A DNA stretch of 64,000 nucleotides from Aquipseudomonas ullengensis (GTDB taxonomy: Bacteria > Pseudomonadota > Gammaproteobacteria > Pseudomonadales > Pseudomonadaceae): the NCBI RefSeq assembly GCF_014174475.1, contig NZ_JACJUD010000002.1:670422-734421 (forward strand). Direction: 5' to 3'. How positions within the stretch are numbered: position 1 is the stretch's first letter; each line of letters starts with the position of its first letter. A program made the translations under genes and the position numbers. The notes below the pieces were generated by a model that did no database searches, was not told the DNA's origin, and saw only the letters and a program-made list of their open reading frames with translations. This document shows positions 8,555 through 17,296 of the stretch, piece by piece.

Positions 8555-10942
8555 ATGAATACGATGACTAGCCATCACCAGGACAAGGCAACATTCCTTG
8601 AACGCCTGATTTTCAACAACCGGCCGGTGGTGATTGCGCTGTGCCTGCTGGTCAGTGTGTTCCTGCTCTGGCAGGCCACGCACATCCGTCCTTCGACCAG
8701 CTTCGAGAAGATGATTCCGCTGGAGCATCCGTTCATCCAGAAGATGATGGAGCACCGCAACGACCTGGCCAACCTGGGCAACACCGTGCGTATCTCGGTG
8801 GAAGCCAAGAATGGTGACATCTTCACCAAGGAATACATGGAAACCCTGCGTCAGATCCATGACGAGGTGTTCTACATTTCCGGTGTCGATCGTTCCGGCC
8901 TGAAGTCACTGTGGAGTCCGAGCGTACGCTGGACCGAAGTGACCGAAGAAGGCTTCGCCGGTGGTGAAGTCATCCCGCAGACCTACGACGGTTCTTCCGG
9001 CAGCCTCAACGAGTTGCGTAACAACGTGCTCAAGTCGGGGCAGATCGGGCGCCTGGTTGGCAACAACTTCAAGTCGAGCATCATCGATATCCCGCTGCTC
9101 GAGCAGTACCCGGATCCGAAAGACCAGAGCAAGTTGCTCAAGCTCGACTACCGCCAGTTCTCCCATGAGCTGGAAGAGAAGATCCGCGACAAGTACCAGC
9201 TGCAGAACCCCAATGTGCAGATCCACATCGTTGGTTTTGCCAAGAAGGTCGGTGACCTGATCGACGGCCTGCTGATGGTCGTGGCGTTCTTCGGCATCGC
9301 CCTGGCGATCACCCTGGTCCTGCTGTACTGGTTCAGTTGGTGCATCCGCTCCACCATCTCGGTGGTGTCGACCACCCTGATCGCGGTGGTCTGGCAGCTG
9401 GGCCTGATGAACCTGGTCGGCTTCGGTCTCGATCCGTACTCGATGCTGGTGCCATTCCTGATCTTCGCCATCGGTATTTCCCACGGCGTACAGAAGATCA
9501 ACGGTATCGCCCTGCAGTCGAGTGACGCCGACAACGCCCTGACTGCAGCACGCCGCACATTCCGTCAGCTGTTCCTGCCGGGCATGATCGCCATCCTGGT
9601 AGACGCCGTTGGCTTCATCACCCTGCTGGTGATCGATATCGGCGTGATCCGCGAGCTGGCCATCGGTGCGTCCATCGGTGTCGGCGTGATCGTGTTCACC
9701 AACCTGATCCTGCTGCCGGTGGCTATTTCCTACATCGGTATCAGCAAGAAGGCCATCGAGCGCAGCAAGAAGGACGCTAATCGCGAGCATGCCTTCTGGC
9801 GCTTGCTGTCCAACTTTGCCCACCCGGTAGTCGCGCCGATCTCTGTGGTTATTGCCCTGGCGGCTGGTGTCGGCGGTTTCTGGTACCAGAAGCACCACCT
9901 GCAGATCGGCGACCTCGATCAGGGTGCGCCGGAGCTGCGTGCCGACTCGCGCTACAACAAGGACAACAACTTCATCATCAGCAACTACTCCACCAGCTCC
10001 GACGTGCTGGTGGTGATGGTCAAGACGCCCAACGAAGCCTGCTCGACCCACGAGACCCTGGCGCCGATGGACGAGCTGATGTGGCGGATGCAGAACACCG
10101 AGGGCGTGCAGTCGGCCATTTCCATGGTCAGCGTGTCCAAGCAGGTGATCAAGGGCATGAACGAGGGCAACCTGAAATGGGAAACCCTGTCGCGTAACCC
10201 GGACATCCTCAACAACTCCATCGCCCGTGCGGATGGCCTGTACAACGCCGACTGTTCGCTGGCGCCGGTACTGGTGTTCCTCAACGACCACAAGGCGGAA
10301 ACCCTCAAGCGCGCTGTCGGCGTGGCCCAGGAGTTCGCCAAGGAGCACAATAAGGACGGCCTGGAGTTCATCCTGGCGGCCGGTAACGCCGGTATCGAGG
10401 CCGCGACCAACGAGGTCATCGCCAAGTCCGAGCTGAAGATCCTGACCCTGGTGTACATCTGCGTCGCGGTGATGTGCCTGATCACCTTCCGCTCGTTCGG
10501 CGCCATGCTGTGCATCGTCCTGCCGCTGATCCTCACCTCCATCCTCGGCAACGCCCTGATGGCTTGGCTGGGTATCGGCGTGAAGGTGGCGACCATGCCG
10601 GTAATCGCCCTGGGTGTGGGTATTGGTGTCGACTACGGCATCTACATCTACAGCCGCCTGGAAAGCTTCCTGCGGGCTGGCATGTCGCTGCAAGAGGCCT
10701 ATTACCAGACCCTGAAGTCCACTGGTAAGGCGGTGATGTTCACCGGTCTGTGCCTGGCCATCGGTGTGGTGACCTGGATGTTCTCGGCCATCAAGTTCCA
10801 GGCCGACATGGGCCTGATGCTGACCTTCATGCTGTTGTGGAACATGTTCGGTGCCCTGTGGCTGCTGCCAGCCCTGGCGCGCTTCCTGATCAAGCCGGAG
10901 AAACTGGCCGGCAAGAAAGGCGGTTCGCTGTTCGCGCACTGA
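8555..10942 (+). CDS. RND superfamily transporter, MMPL type
   Basis: About 795 residues with two halves. Each half has one N-terminal membrane helix, a large periplasmic loop and a five-helix cluster. The first helix is at about residues 25-45 (PVVIALCLLVSVFLLW). The second half carries the MMPL/RND signature GVGIGVDYGIYIYSRL near residue 694. At the matching place the first half reads FAIGISHGVQ (near 304-311), without the acidic residue. There is no periplasmic adaptor or TolC gene nearby, so it resembles lipid-exporting MMPL proteins rather than tripartite drug pumps. Starts at ATG 8555 or 8564 are both possible. It ends the operon at a strong terminator. I infer movement of a hydrophobic compound together with DUF1302/DUF1329. 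Confidence 0.88.
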   Translation: MNTMTSHHQDKATFLERLIFNNRPVVIALCLLVSVFLLWQATHIRPSTSFEKMIPLEHPFIQKMMEHRNDLANLGNTVRISVEAKNGDIFTKEYMETLRQIHDEVFYISGVDRSGLKSLWSPSVRWTEVTEEGFAGGEVIPQTYDGSSGSLNELRNNVLKSGQIGRLVGNNFKSSIIDIPLLEQYPDPKDQSKLLKLDYRQFSHELEEKIRDKYQLQNPNVQIHIVGFAKKVGDLIDGLLMVVAFFGIALAITLVLLYWFSWCIRSTISVVSTTLIAVVWQLGLMNLVGFGLDPYSMLVPFLIFAIGISHGVQKINGIALQSSDADNALTAARRTFRQLFLPGMIAILVDAVGFITLLVIDIGVIRELAIGASIGVGVIVFTNLILLPVAISYIGISKKAIERSKKDANREHAFWRLLSNFAHPVVAPISVVIALAAGVGGFWYQKHHLQIGDLDQGAPELRADSRYNKDNNFIISNYSTSSDVLVVMVKTPNEACSTHETLAPMDELMWRMQNTEGVQSAISMVSVSKQVIKGMNEGNLKWETLSRNPDILNNSIARADGLYNADCSLAPVLVFLNDHKAETLKRAVGVAQEFAKEHNKDGLEFILAAGNAGIEAATNEVIAKSELKILTLVYICVAVMCLITFRSFGAMLCIVLPLILTSILGNALMAWLGIGVKVATMPVIALGVGIGVDYGIYIYSRLESFLRAGMSLQEAYYQTLKSTGKAVMFTGLCLAIGVVTWMFSAIKFQADMGLMLTFMLLWNMFGALWLLPALARFLIKPEKLAGKKGGSLFAH

Positions 10943-10960
10943 TGGTTGATGTGACATGAC

Positions 10961-10990
10961 AAAGGGCTCCTTCGGGAGCCCTTTTTCTTT
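10961..10990 (+). terminator. Rho-independent terminator after the RND gene
   Basis: AAAGGGCTCC-TTC-GGGAGCCCTTT followed by TTCTTT, 18 bases after the RND stop codon. Confidence 0.88.
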
Positions 10991-11089
10991 GCTTGACTGA
11001 ATGACCTGTCGATTGGCAAGGCCGGCAACCGACTAGCTGATGACTGCAGCCGTTTCCGGCTGTGGCGCAAAGCGATCAGGAGGCAGATC

Positions 11090-11593
11090 ATGGCGCATAT
11101 TCAACGGATCACCCCTTGCCTGTGGTTCGACAGCCAGGCTGAGGCGGCGGCTGTGTTCTACACCGCCATCTTCCCCGACTCGAGAATCACCCAAGTCAGT
11201 CGCTATGGCGAAGCTGGCTTCGAATTCCACGGCCGACCGGCGGGTAGCGTGATGACGGTGGCCTTTGAGCTGGCAGGGCAGGGCTTCACTGCTCTGAATG
11301 GCGGGCCGCTGTTCACCTTCAACGAAGCCGTTTCGTTGCAGGTCATGTGTGACGACCAAGCGGAGGTCGATCACTACTGGCAGCGGCTGGGGGAGGGTGG
11401 TGCCAGGGAGGCGCAGCAGTGTGGCTGGTTGCGTGATCGCTATGGGCTGGCCTGGCAGGTCGTGCCGCGGGTGTTGCCGCAGATGCTCTGTGCTGCGGAT
11501 GGCGCGGCTGCGCAGCGCGCCATGCAGGCGGTGTTGCAGATGCAGAGGCTGGATATCGCAGTCTTGCAGCGAGCGTTCGATGGCCAGGGTTGA
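11090..11593 (+). CDS. VOC family protein (PhnB / 3-demethylubiquinone methyltransferase-like)
   Basis: A 167-residue protein that starts with ITPCLWFDSQAEAAAVFY and contains FPDSRI and SRYGEAG, the fingerprint of the PhnB-type VOC domain (vicinal oxygen chelate). FEL in the mid-section and DDQAEVDHYW in the second half complete the paired beta-alpha-beta-beta-beta units. AGGAGG ten bases before ATG supports the start. Despite old database names, members are not shown to be methyltransferases, so the substrate is unknown. It stands alone, with its 3' end facing the ETF-QO gene across a shared terminator. Confidence 0.85.
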   Translation: MAHIQRITPCLWFDSQAEAAAVFYTAIFPDSRITQVSRYGEAGFEFHGRPAGSVMTVAFELAGQGFTALNGGPLFTFNEAVSLQVMCDDQAEVDHYWQRLGEGGAREAQQCGWLRDRYGLAWQVVPRVLPQMLCAADGAAAQRAMQAVLQMQRLDIAVLQRAFDGQG

Positions 11594-11607
11594 GATATCC
11601 CAGGCAT

Positions 11608-11635
11608 GAAAAAGCCGCCTTGCGGCGGCTTTTTC
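11608..11635. terminator. Bidirectional terminator between the VOC gene and ETF-QO
   Basis: GAAAAAGCCGCC-TTG-GGCGGCTTTTTC is a hairpin with A and T runs on both sides, placed between two convergent genes. Confidence 0.88.
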
Positions 11636-11648
11636 GGTGCGGCGTGAA

Positions 11649-13313
11649 TTACATGTTGGGGTAATTCGGGCCGCCGGTGCCTTCAGGGGCCACCCAGTTG
11701 ATGTTCTGGGCCGGGTCCTTGATGTCACAGGTTTTGCAGTGCACGCAGTTCTGCGCGTTGATCTGGAACTTCTTCTCGCCGTCTTCCTGGGTGACGATTT
11801 CGTACACGCCAGCCGGGCAGTAGCGCTGCGCCGGTTCGTCGTACAGCGGCAGGTTCTTGCTCAGCGGAATGCTGGCGTCGGCCAGTTTCAGGTGGCAGGG
11901 CTGCTCTTCCTCGTGGTTGGTGTTGGAGAGGAACACCGAGGACAGTTTGTCGAAGCTCAGCTTGCCGTCCGGTTTCGGGTAGTCGATACGCTTCGACTCT
12001 GCAGCAGGCTTCAGGCAGGCATAGTCCGGCTTGGTGTCGTGCAGGGTGAAGGGAATCTTGCCGCCGAAGATGTTCTGGTCCAGCCAGTTGAGGCCGCCAC
12101 CGAAGACCGGGCCGAACTTGTGCAGTGCCGGGCCGAAGTTGCGGCTGCGGAACAGCTCGTCGTAGAGCCAACTGGCCTTGAAGCCATCGACATAGCCATT
12201 GAGCAGGTCGCCGCCCTGGCCGTCAGCCAGCAGTACGTCGGCGACGGCATCAGCAGCCAGCATGCCGGACTTCATCGCAGTGTGGCTGCCCTTGATCTTG
12301 GCGAAGTTCAGGGTGCCGAGGTCGCAGCCGATCAGCGCGCCGCCCGGGAAGACCATTTTCGGCAGGGAGTTGAGGCCGCCTTTGCAGATGGCGCGAGCGC
12401 CGTAGGCAACGCGCTTGCCGCCTTCTAGGTACTGAGCGATCACCGGGTGATGCTTGTAGCGCTGGAACTCGTCGAACGGCGAGAGGAACGGGTTGCCATA
12501 GGACAGGTCGACGATCAGACCAACCACTACCTGGTTGTTTTCCAGGTGATAAAGGAAGGAGCCACCGGTGTTTTCGGTGCCAACTACATCCAGCGGCCAG
12601 CCAGCGGTGTGCACCACCAGGCCTTGCTCGTGCTTGGCCGGGTCGATGTCCCAGATTTCCTTGATGCCGATACCGTAGTGCTGGGCGTCGGCTTCGCTAT
12701 CCAGGTTGAATTTCTTGATCAGCTGCTTGCCGATGTGGCCACGGCAGCCTTCGGCGAACAGGGTGTACTTGCCACGCAGTTCCATGCCGGGGGTGTAGTA
12801 GCCTTCCTTCGGATGGCCCTCACGGTCGACACCCAGGTCACCGGTGACGATACCGCGCACTACACCGTTCTCGTCGATCAGCGCTTCCTGGGCGGCGAAG
12901 CCCGGGTAGATCTCGACGCCCAGGGCTTCGGCCTGCTGGGCCAGCCAGCGGCACAGGTTGCCCAGGGAGATGATGTAGTTGCCCTCGTTGTGCATGGTTT
13001 TCGGCACGAACAGGTCAGGCACTTTGATAGCGCTTTCGGCGCTCTTCAGCATATAGATGTCGTCGCGCTTGACCGGGGTGTTCAGCGGAGCACCCAGTTC
13101 CTGCCAGTTGGGGAACAGTTCGTTCAACGCGCGAGGTTCGAAGACCGCGCCGGAGAGGATGTGGGCGCCGACTTCGGAACCCTTCTCGACCACACAGACG
13201 CTGATCTCTTTGCCGGCGTCGGCGGCCTTCTGCTTCAGTCGGCAGGCGGCGGACAGACCGGACGGACCGGCACCGACGATGACGACGTCGAATTCCATAA
13301 ATTCGCGTTCCAC
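11649..13313 (-). CDS. Electron transfer flavoprotein-ubiquinone oxidoreductase
   Basis: A 554-residue membrane-associated enzyme that passes electrons from reduced ETF to ubiquinone. The FAD-binding GAGPSG is at residues 14-19. Near the C-terminus the cysteines CPAGVYE and CVHCKTCD form the single 4Fe-4S cluster. The start is GTG at 13313: AGGAG lies just upstream, and the MEREFMEFDVV N-terminus matches the Pseudomonas protein as I remember it; ATG 13298 is internal. It is divergent from etfB-etfA, which encode its redox partner. The gap between them carries a PsrA-type operator that could control both sides. The acyl-CoA dehydrogenase AtuD in this window is a likely upstream electron donor through ETF. 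Confidence 0.96.
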   Translation of the reverse strand: MEREFMEFDVVIVGAGPSGLSAACRLKQKAADAGKEISVCVVEKGSEVGAHILSGAVFEPRALNELFPNWQELGAPLNTPVKRDDIYMLKSAESAIKVPDLFVPKTMHNEGNYIISLGNLCRWLAQQAEALGVEIYPGFAAQEALIDENGVVRGIVTGDLGVDREGHPKEGYYTPGMELRGKYTLFAEGCRGHIGKQLIKKFNLDSEADAQHYGIGIKEIWDIDPAKHEQGLVVHTAGWPLDVVGTENTGGSFLYHLENNQVVVGLIVDLSYGNPFLSPFDEFQRYKHHPVIAQYLEGGKRVAYGARAICKGGLNSLPKMVFPGGALIGCDLGTLNFAKIKGSHTAMKSGMLAADAVADVLLADGQGGDLLNGYVDGFKASWLYDELFRSRNFGPALHKFGPVFGGGLNWLDQNIFGGKIPFTLHDTKPDYACLKPAAESKRIDYPKPDGKLSFDKLSSVFLSNTNHEEEQPCHLKLADASIPLSKNLPLYDEPAQRYCPAGVYEIVTQEDGEKKFQINAQNCVHCKTCDIKDPAQNINWVAPEGTGGPNYPNM

Positions 13314-13421
13314 AGAAATCTCCTACTCAAGGCTCTTCGGTGTTATTGATTTTGCTTTGGGGCTAGGCTTTCTCTGGCCTGCGCGTGGGCATTATATCCA
13401 CAGCCCTCTGCGCGTCCAATA

Positions 13422-13435
13422 CAAACGTTTGTTTG
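13422..13435. promoter_or_regulatory. PsrA-like operator between ETF-QO and etfB
   Basis: CAAACGTTTGTTTG fits the consensus (C/G)AAAC-N4-GTTT(G/C) reported for the fatty-acid sensor PsrA of Pseudomonas, and the etf genes are, as I recall, among its known targets. It lies about 110 bases upstream of the ETF-QO start and about 200 upstream of etfB. No gene is present in the 322-base gap 13314-13636. Confidence 0.65.
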
Positions 13436-13636
13436 AATTTTGTCAAAGCCCGGTAGAGCAAGGCTTGGCGCCGGATAGAAGGCGCTTTTTCGTGTTGACC
13501 GAAAAAGGCGATCCGGTCAAGATACGGTCGGTTTTGCGCTCGCCGTATGAGCTCATCGTCGGTTCCGGCCGACCTGCATCACCGGCCAGGCTTGCCTTGG
13601 CGACATCCTTATTCACCGGAGAGTAACGAGGAATCC

Positions 13637-14386
13637 ATGAAGGTTCTTGTAGCTGTCAAACGAGTGGTCGACTACAACGTCAAGGTTCGCGTCAAAGCGG
13701 ACAACTCCGGCGTCGACCTCGCCAACGTCAAGATGTCGATGAACCCCTTCTGCGAAATCGCCGTAGAAGAAGCCGTACGCCTGAAAGAGAAAGGTGTTGC
13801 GAGCGAAATCGTCGTCGTCACCATCGGCCCGAACACTGCTCAAGAGCAACTGCGCACTGCGCTGGCTCTGGGTGCTGACCGCGCCATTCTGGTCGAGTCG
13901 GCTGACGAGCTGAACTCCCTGGCCGTGGCCAAGCTGCTCAAGGCAGTGGTCGAGAAAGAGCAGCCGCAGCTGGTCATCCTCGGCAAACAAGCCATCGACA
14001 GCGACAACAACCAGACTGGCCAGATGCTGGGCGCCCTGACTGGCTATGCCCAAGGCACCTTCGCTTCGAAAGTCGAAGTGGCTGGCGACAAGGTCAACGT
14101 GACCCGTGAAATCGACGGCGGTCTGCAGACCGTTGCGCTGAATCTTCCGGCCATCGTCACCACCGACCTGCGCCTGAACGAGCCGCGCTACGCGTCGCTG
14201 CCGAACATCATGAAGGCCAAGAAGAAGCCGCTCGACGTGGTGACTCCGGACGCCCTGGGCGTTTCCACCGCCTCCACCGTCAAGACCCTGAAAGTCGAAG
14301 CGCCGGCTGCTCGCAGCGCAGGTATCAAGGTCAAGTCCGTGGCTGAACTGGTCGAGAAACTGAAGAACGAGGCGAAGGTAATCTAA
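13637..14386 (+). CDS. etfB: Electron transfer flavoprotein subunit beta
   Basis: A 249-residue protein with the standard ETF-beta N-terminus ([17 protein letters not shown]) and the signature [16 protein letters not shown]. It forms the AMP-binding small subunit of the ETF heterodimer, which collects electrons from acyl-CoA and amino-acid dehydrogenases. The residues [16 protein letters not shown] form the conserved recognition-loop region. CGAGGAATCC just before ATG 13637 is the ribosome site. The stop TAA is immediately followed by the etfA ATG, so the subunits are translationally coupled. The PsrA-like box upstream suggests induction by long-chain fatty acids. Confidence 0.97.
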   Translation: MKVLVAVKRVVDYNVKVRVKADNSGVDLANVKMSMNPFCEIAVEEAVRLKEKGVASEIVVVTIGPNTAQEQLRTALALGADRAILVESADELNSLAVAKLLKAVVEKEQPQLVILGKQAIDSDNNQTGQMLGALTGYAQGTFASKVEVAGDKVNVTREIDGGLQTVALNLPAIVTTDLRLNEPRYASLPNIMKAKKKPLDVVTPDALGVSTASTVKTLKVEAPAARSAGIKVKSVAELVEKLKNEAKVI

Positions 14387-15316
14387 ATGACTATCCTGGT
14401 TATCGCTGAACACACCAACGCCGCCCTGGCTGCTGCCACCCTGAACACCGTGGCTGCTGCTGCGAAGATCGGCGGCGACATCCACGTGCTGGTTGCCGGC
14501 GCCGCTTGCGGTGCTGCTGCCGAAGCCGCTGCCAAAGTTGCTGGCGTCGCCAAGGTGCTGGTTGCTGACAACGCTGCCTACGCTCACCAGCTGCCGGAAA
14601 ACGTTGCGCCGCTGGTTGCCGAACTGGGCAAGGGCTACAGCCACATCCTGGCTGCTGCTACCAGCAACGGTAAGAACATCCTGCCGCGCGTTGCCGCTCA
14701 GCTGGACGTTGATCAGATCTCCGAGATCATCGCCGTTGAAAGCGCCGACACCTTCAAGCGCCCGATCTATGCCGGTAACGCCATCGCTACCGTGCAGTCT
14801 TCGGCTGCCGTGAAAGTCATCACCGTACGTAGCACCGGTTTCGACCCGGTTGCTGCCGAAGGTGGTTCCGCTGCCGTTGAAGCAGTGAGCGGTTCGGCTG
14901 ACGCTGGCAAGTCTGCCTTCGTTGGCGAAGAGCTGGCCAAGTCCGATCGTCCGGAACTGACCGCTGCCAAGATCGTCGTTTCCGGCGGCCGTGGCATGCA
15001 GAACGGTGACAACTTCAAGCACCTGTACGCCCTGGCCGACAAGCTGGGCGCTGCTGTTGGTGCTTCGCGCGCCGCTGTCGACGCCGGTTTCGTACCGAAC
15101 GACATGCAGGTTGGCCAGACCGGCAAGATCGTCGCACCGCAGCTGTACATCGCGGTCGGTATCTCCGGTGCCATCCAGCACCTGGCGGGCATGAAAGACT
15201 CCAAAGTGATCGTCGCGATCAACAAGGACGAAGAAGCCCCGATCTTCCAGGTGGCTGACTACGGCCTGGTCGCTGACCTGTTCGAAGCCGTACCGGAACT
15301 GGAAAAACTGGTGTAA
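14387..15316 (+). CDS. etfA: Electron transfer flavoprotein subunit alpha
   Basis: A 309-residue large subunit of ETF. The C-terminal FAD domain shows the family signature ([12 protein letters not shown] near 203, then [17 protein letters not shown] near 265), which holds the FAD between the two subunits. The N-terminal domain is alanine-rich, as is usual. It starts directly after the etfB stop with no gap and is followed by a strong terminator. ETF-QO, the membrane acceptor, is divergent upstream, so the whole electron branch is encoded within 3.7 kb. Confidence 0.97.
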   Translation: MTILVIAEHTNAALAAATLNTVAAAAKIGGDIHVLVAGAACGAAAEAAAKVAGVAKVLVADNAAYAHQLPENVAPLVAELGKGYSHILAAATSNGKNILPRVAAQLDVDQISEIIAVESADTFKRPIYAGNAIATVQSSAAVKVITVRSTGFDPVAAEGGSAAVEAVSGSADAGKSAFVGEELAKSDRPELTAAKIVVSGGRGMQNGDNFKHLYALADKLGAAVGASRAAVDAGFVPNDMQVGQTGKIVAPQLYIAVGISGAIQHLAGMKDSKVIVAINKDEEAPIFQVADYGLVADLFEAVPELEKLV

Positions 15317-15336
15317 GCCAGCTTTCCCGCTCCCAC

Positions 15337-15367
15337 AAAAAAACCCGCTCATCGAGCGGGTTTTTTG
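15337..15367 (+). terminator. Rho-independent terminator after etfA
   Basis: AAAAAACCCGCTC-AT-CGAGCGGGTTTTTT, 20 bases after the etfA stop. The symmetrical A/T runs make it usable from both strands, and the next gene is convergent. Confidence 0.9.
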
Positions 15368-15417
15368 TTGCCTGCACTATTCAAAATTGCATCAAAAATG
15401 CCTTTCGCGCATTTGGC

Positions 15418-16347
15418 TCAACCCCGGCTGGCGTCGAGGAAGGCCTGGTAGTGCTGGGCGGTTTCTTCCGGGCGCTCGAGCATCGGTACGTGGCCGCAAT
15501 CCTTCATGATCACCACGCTGGGTTTCTTCAGCAGCGGCTTCATGACCTCGATGCTGGACACATCCAGCACGCGATCCTGGTCACCCCACAGCAGCAAGGT
15601 CGGTGCCTGGATCTTGGGCAGCTCCGGCTCCAGCGGCACATACTGCGCGCGCAGCTGGGCGAAGATATGGTCGTAGTGTTCGCGGTTGGCCATCGATTGT
15701 TCGGCGAAGTGGCGTTTGAGCGATTCCGGCATCTCTGGCGGGGTGACGAAGATGAAGTGCATCAGGGCATCGAAATCTTCAGGTTTGCGCACTACCAGCG
15801 GGTTGGGTTCGCCACGCTGGACGCGCTGGAACATCTCGCTCTTGGTCGGTGAGCTCACGCCGGCATTGTTCAGCAGGGCCAGGCTGAGGACGTCATCCGG
15901 ATGGCGTGCGGCGTAGAGCGCCGCAATGTGGCCGCCCATGGAGTTGCCGATCAGGTGCAGCTTCTGGATGCCCAGCGCCTTGGCCAGGGCATGCACGCGC
16001 TCAGCCTGGCTGGCGACGTCATAGCTGGTATCCGGCTTGCTGCTTTCACCGAAGCCGGGAAGGTCCATGGCGATAACGTGATAGCGCTGGGTGAAATGCC
16101 GGGCGAAGCGCAACCAGGTGTCGCGGTTGCCGCCGAAACCGTGCAGCATCAGGATGGTTTCGCCATCCGCCGGCCCGCCTTCGTAATAGCGAATGTTGAA
16201 CTCGCCGACCTGGATATCGTGGGTCGACAGCCCGGCCATTTGCCGCTCGACGAGCTGTGCGGCGGCAATCAGAGTAGTAGGGGAGAGGTAAAGGGTGGCC
16301 GCAGTGGCCGCCAGAAGGAGAACGATGCCTAAAAGCAGCTTTTTCAT
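15418..16347 (-). CDS. Membrane-anchored alpha/beta hydrolase, PlaF-like phospholipase
   Basis: A 309-residue serine hydrolase with one N-terminal membrane helix (LLLGIVLLLAATAATLYL). The oxyanion region is LHGFGG (residues 68-73), the nucleophile elbow is GNSMGG with Ser near 136, the acid is Asp near 258 in WGDQDRV, and His 286 is in CGHVPML. These positions are very close to those of the inner-membrane phospholipase A1 PlaF of P. aeruginosa (PA2949). That gene also lies next to the etf genes (PA2951-PA2953), so orthology is likely. PlaF remodels membrane glycerophospholipids. The gene is convergent with etfA and divergent from the following substrate-binding protein gene. Confidence 0.82.
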   Translation of the reverse strand: MKKLLLGIVLLLAATAATLYLSPTTLIAAAQLVERQMAGLSTHDIQVGEFNIRYYEGGPADGETILMLHGFGGNRDTWLRFARHFTQRYHVIAMDLPGFGESSKPDTSYDVASQAERVHALAKALGIQKLHLIGNSMGGHIAALYAARHPDDVLSLALLNNAGVSSPTKSEMFQRVQRGEPNPLVVRKPEDFDALMHFIFVTPPEMPESLKRHFAEQSMANREHYDHIFAQLRAQYVPLEPELPKIQAPTLLLWGDQDRVLDVSSIEVMKPLLKKPSVVIMKDCGHVPMLERPEETAQHYQAFLDASRG

Positions 16348-16459
16348 GGCGATTCCTTATCGCTAATTATTATTTGAATGGCGTATTACGCTAGCATGAA
16401 GACTGTCGATGACAGTTAGATAGTGCAAGCTGTCCCCACCCCAACGCCGGTATGTGCCC

Positions 16460-17296
16460 ATGCGCGATCAACCCCTGTTCAAGGCCCTGCTGCTCTTGAT
16501 CCTGCTGCCCGGTTTGGCGAATGCAGCGGGCAAGTGCGAGCGCCTGGTGGCGACCGGCAATCCGGAGTATCCGCCATACCTGTGGCGTGACCCGCATAGC
16601 CCGGAACACCTGATCGGAGCCAATGCCGACCTGCTGACGCATATCGGCGAGCAACTGGGGGTGAAGATTGAGGTCATTTACACCGGCCCCTGGTCGCGGG
16701 CGCAGGATGAGGTGCGTACTGGCCGGGTCGATCTATTGGCCGGCGCTTTCCTGACCCTGCCGCGCCTGGAAACCATGGACTACGTGCATCCGGCCTTCTT
16801 CCTCACGCCCAGCGTGGTCTGGGTGCGCAAGGACAAGGGCTTTCCCTATGCCGGCTGGGATGACCTGCGCGGTCGTACCGGCGGCACCCTGGTCAACAAC
16901 AGCTTCGGTCAGCAGTTCGACAGTTTTGCCAAGGCCAACCTCAGCCTGGAAACCGTACCGAGTCTAACCCAGGCCTTCCAGAAGCTGCTGTTGGGGCGTA
17001 CCGAGTATGTACTTTATGAGCGCTATCCCGGTGTTGCGGTAGCGGACACCTTGGGCATGCTGGCGGATCTGGAAACCCTGGAACCACCGATTTCCAGTGG
17101 AGGGCTGTACCTCACGCTGTCCCATGACTCGGCTTGCAACGAGCCCTGGCTGCGCGGACAGCTGGCGAAAAAGATGACAGAATTGACCGCCGCTGGCCTG
17201 CCGGAGACTCTCCTGCAGCGCAATCTGGAGCGTTGGAAGACGCAGCAGTTACAACCAGCGAGTGTCCCTCCGAAAGAGCAGGAAGGTTCTCTGTGA
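16460..17296 (+). CDS. Periplasmic solute-binding protein, SBP_bac_3 type
   Basis: A 278-residue protein with a signal peptide (LFKALLLLILLPGLANA) and the two-lobe family 3 pattern: GNPEYPPYLWRD at the start of lobe 1, IEVIYTGPWSRAQDEVRTGRVDLLAGAF in the middle, and a ligand-site segment ending LLQRNLERW. There is no permease or ATPase gene beside it. ATG 16460 is preferred; GTG 16454 is possible. Its stop overlaps the GTG start of a DUF4398 lipoprotein gene, and that gene in turn overlaps an OmpA-type gene. It is therefore transcribed with cell-envelope lipoproteins rather than an ABC transporter, so a sensory or scavenging role is as likely as transport. Confidence 0.8.
   Translation: MRDQPLFKALLLLILLPGLANAAGKCERLVATGNPEYPPYLWRDPHSPEHLIGANADLLTHIGEQLGVKIEVIYTGPWSRAQDEVRTGRVDLLAGAFLTLPRLETMDYVHPAFFLTPSVVWVRKDKGFPYAGWDDLRGRTGGTLVNNSFGQQFDSFAKANLSLETVPSLTQAFQKLLLGRTEYVLYERYPGVAVADTLGMLADLETLEPPISSGGLYLTLSHDSACNEPWLRGQLAKKMTELTAAGLPETLLQRNLERWKTQQLQPASVPPKEQEGSL

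Noticed and set aside
8906..10957. 683-codon open frame opposite the RND gene
   Set aside because: His/Gln/Asp-rich low-complexity translation of the complementary strand; it covers the terminator and has no ribosome site.
13613..15352. 579-codon open frame opposite etfB and etfA
   Set aside because: Spans two well-defined genes and their terminator in antisense. The sequence is Gly/Ser/Asp/Val-rich without a domain.
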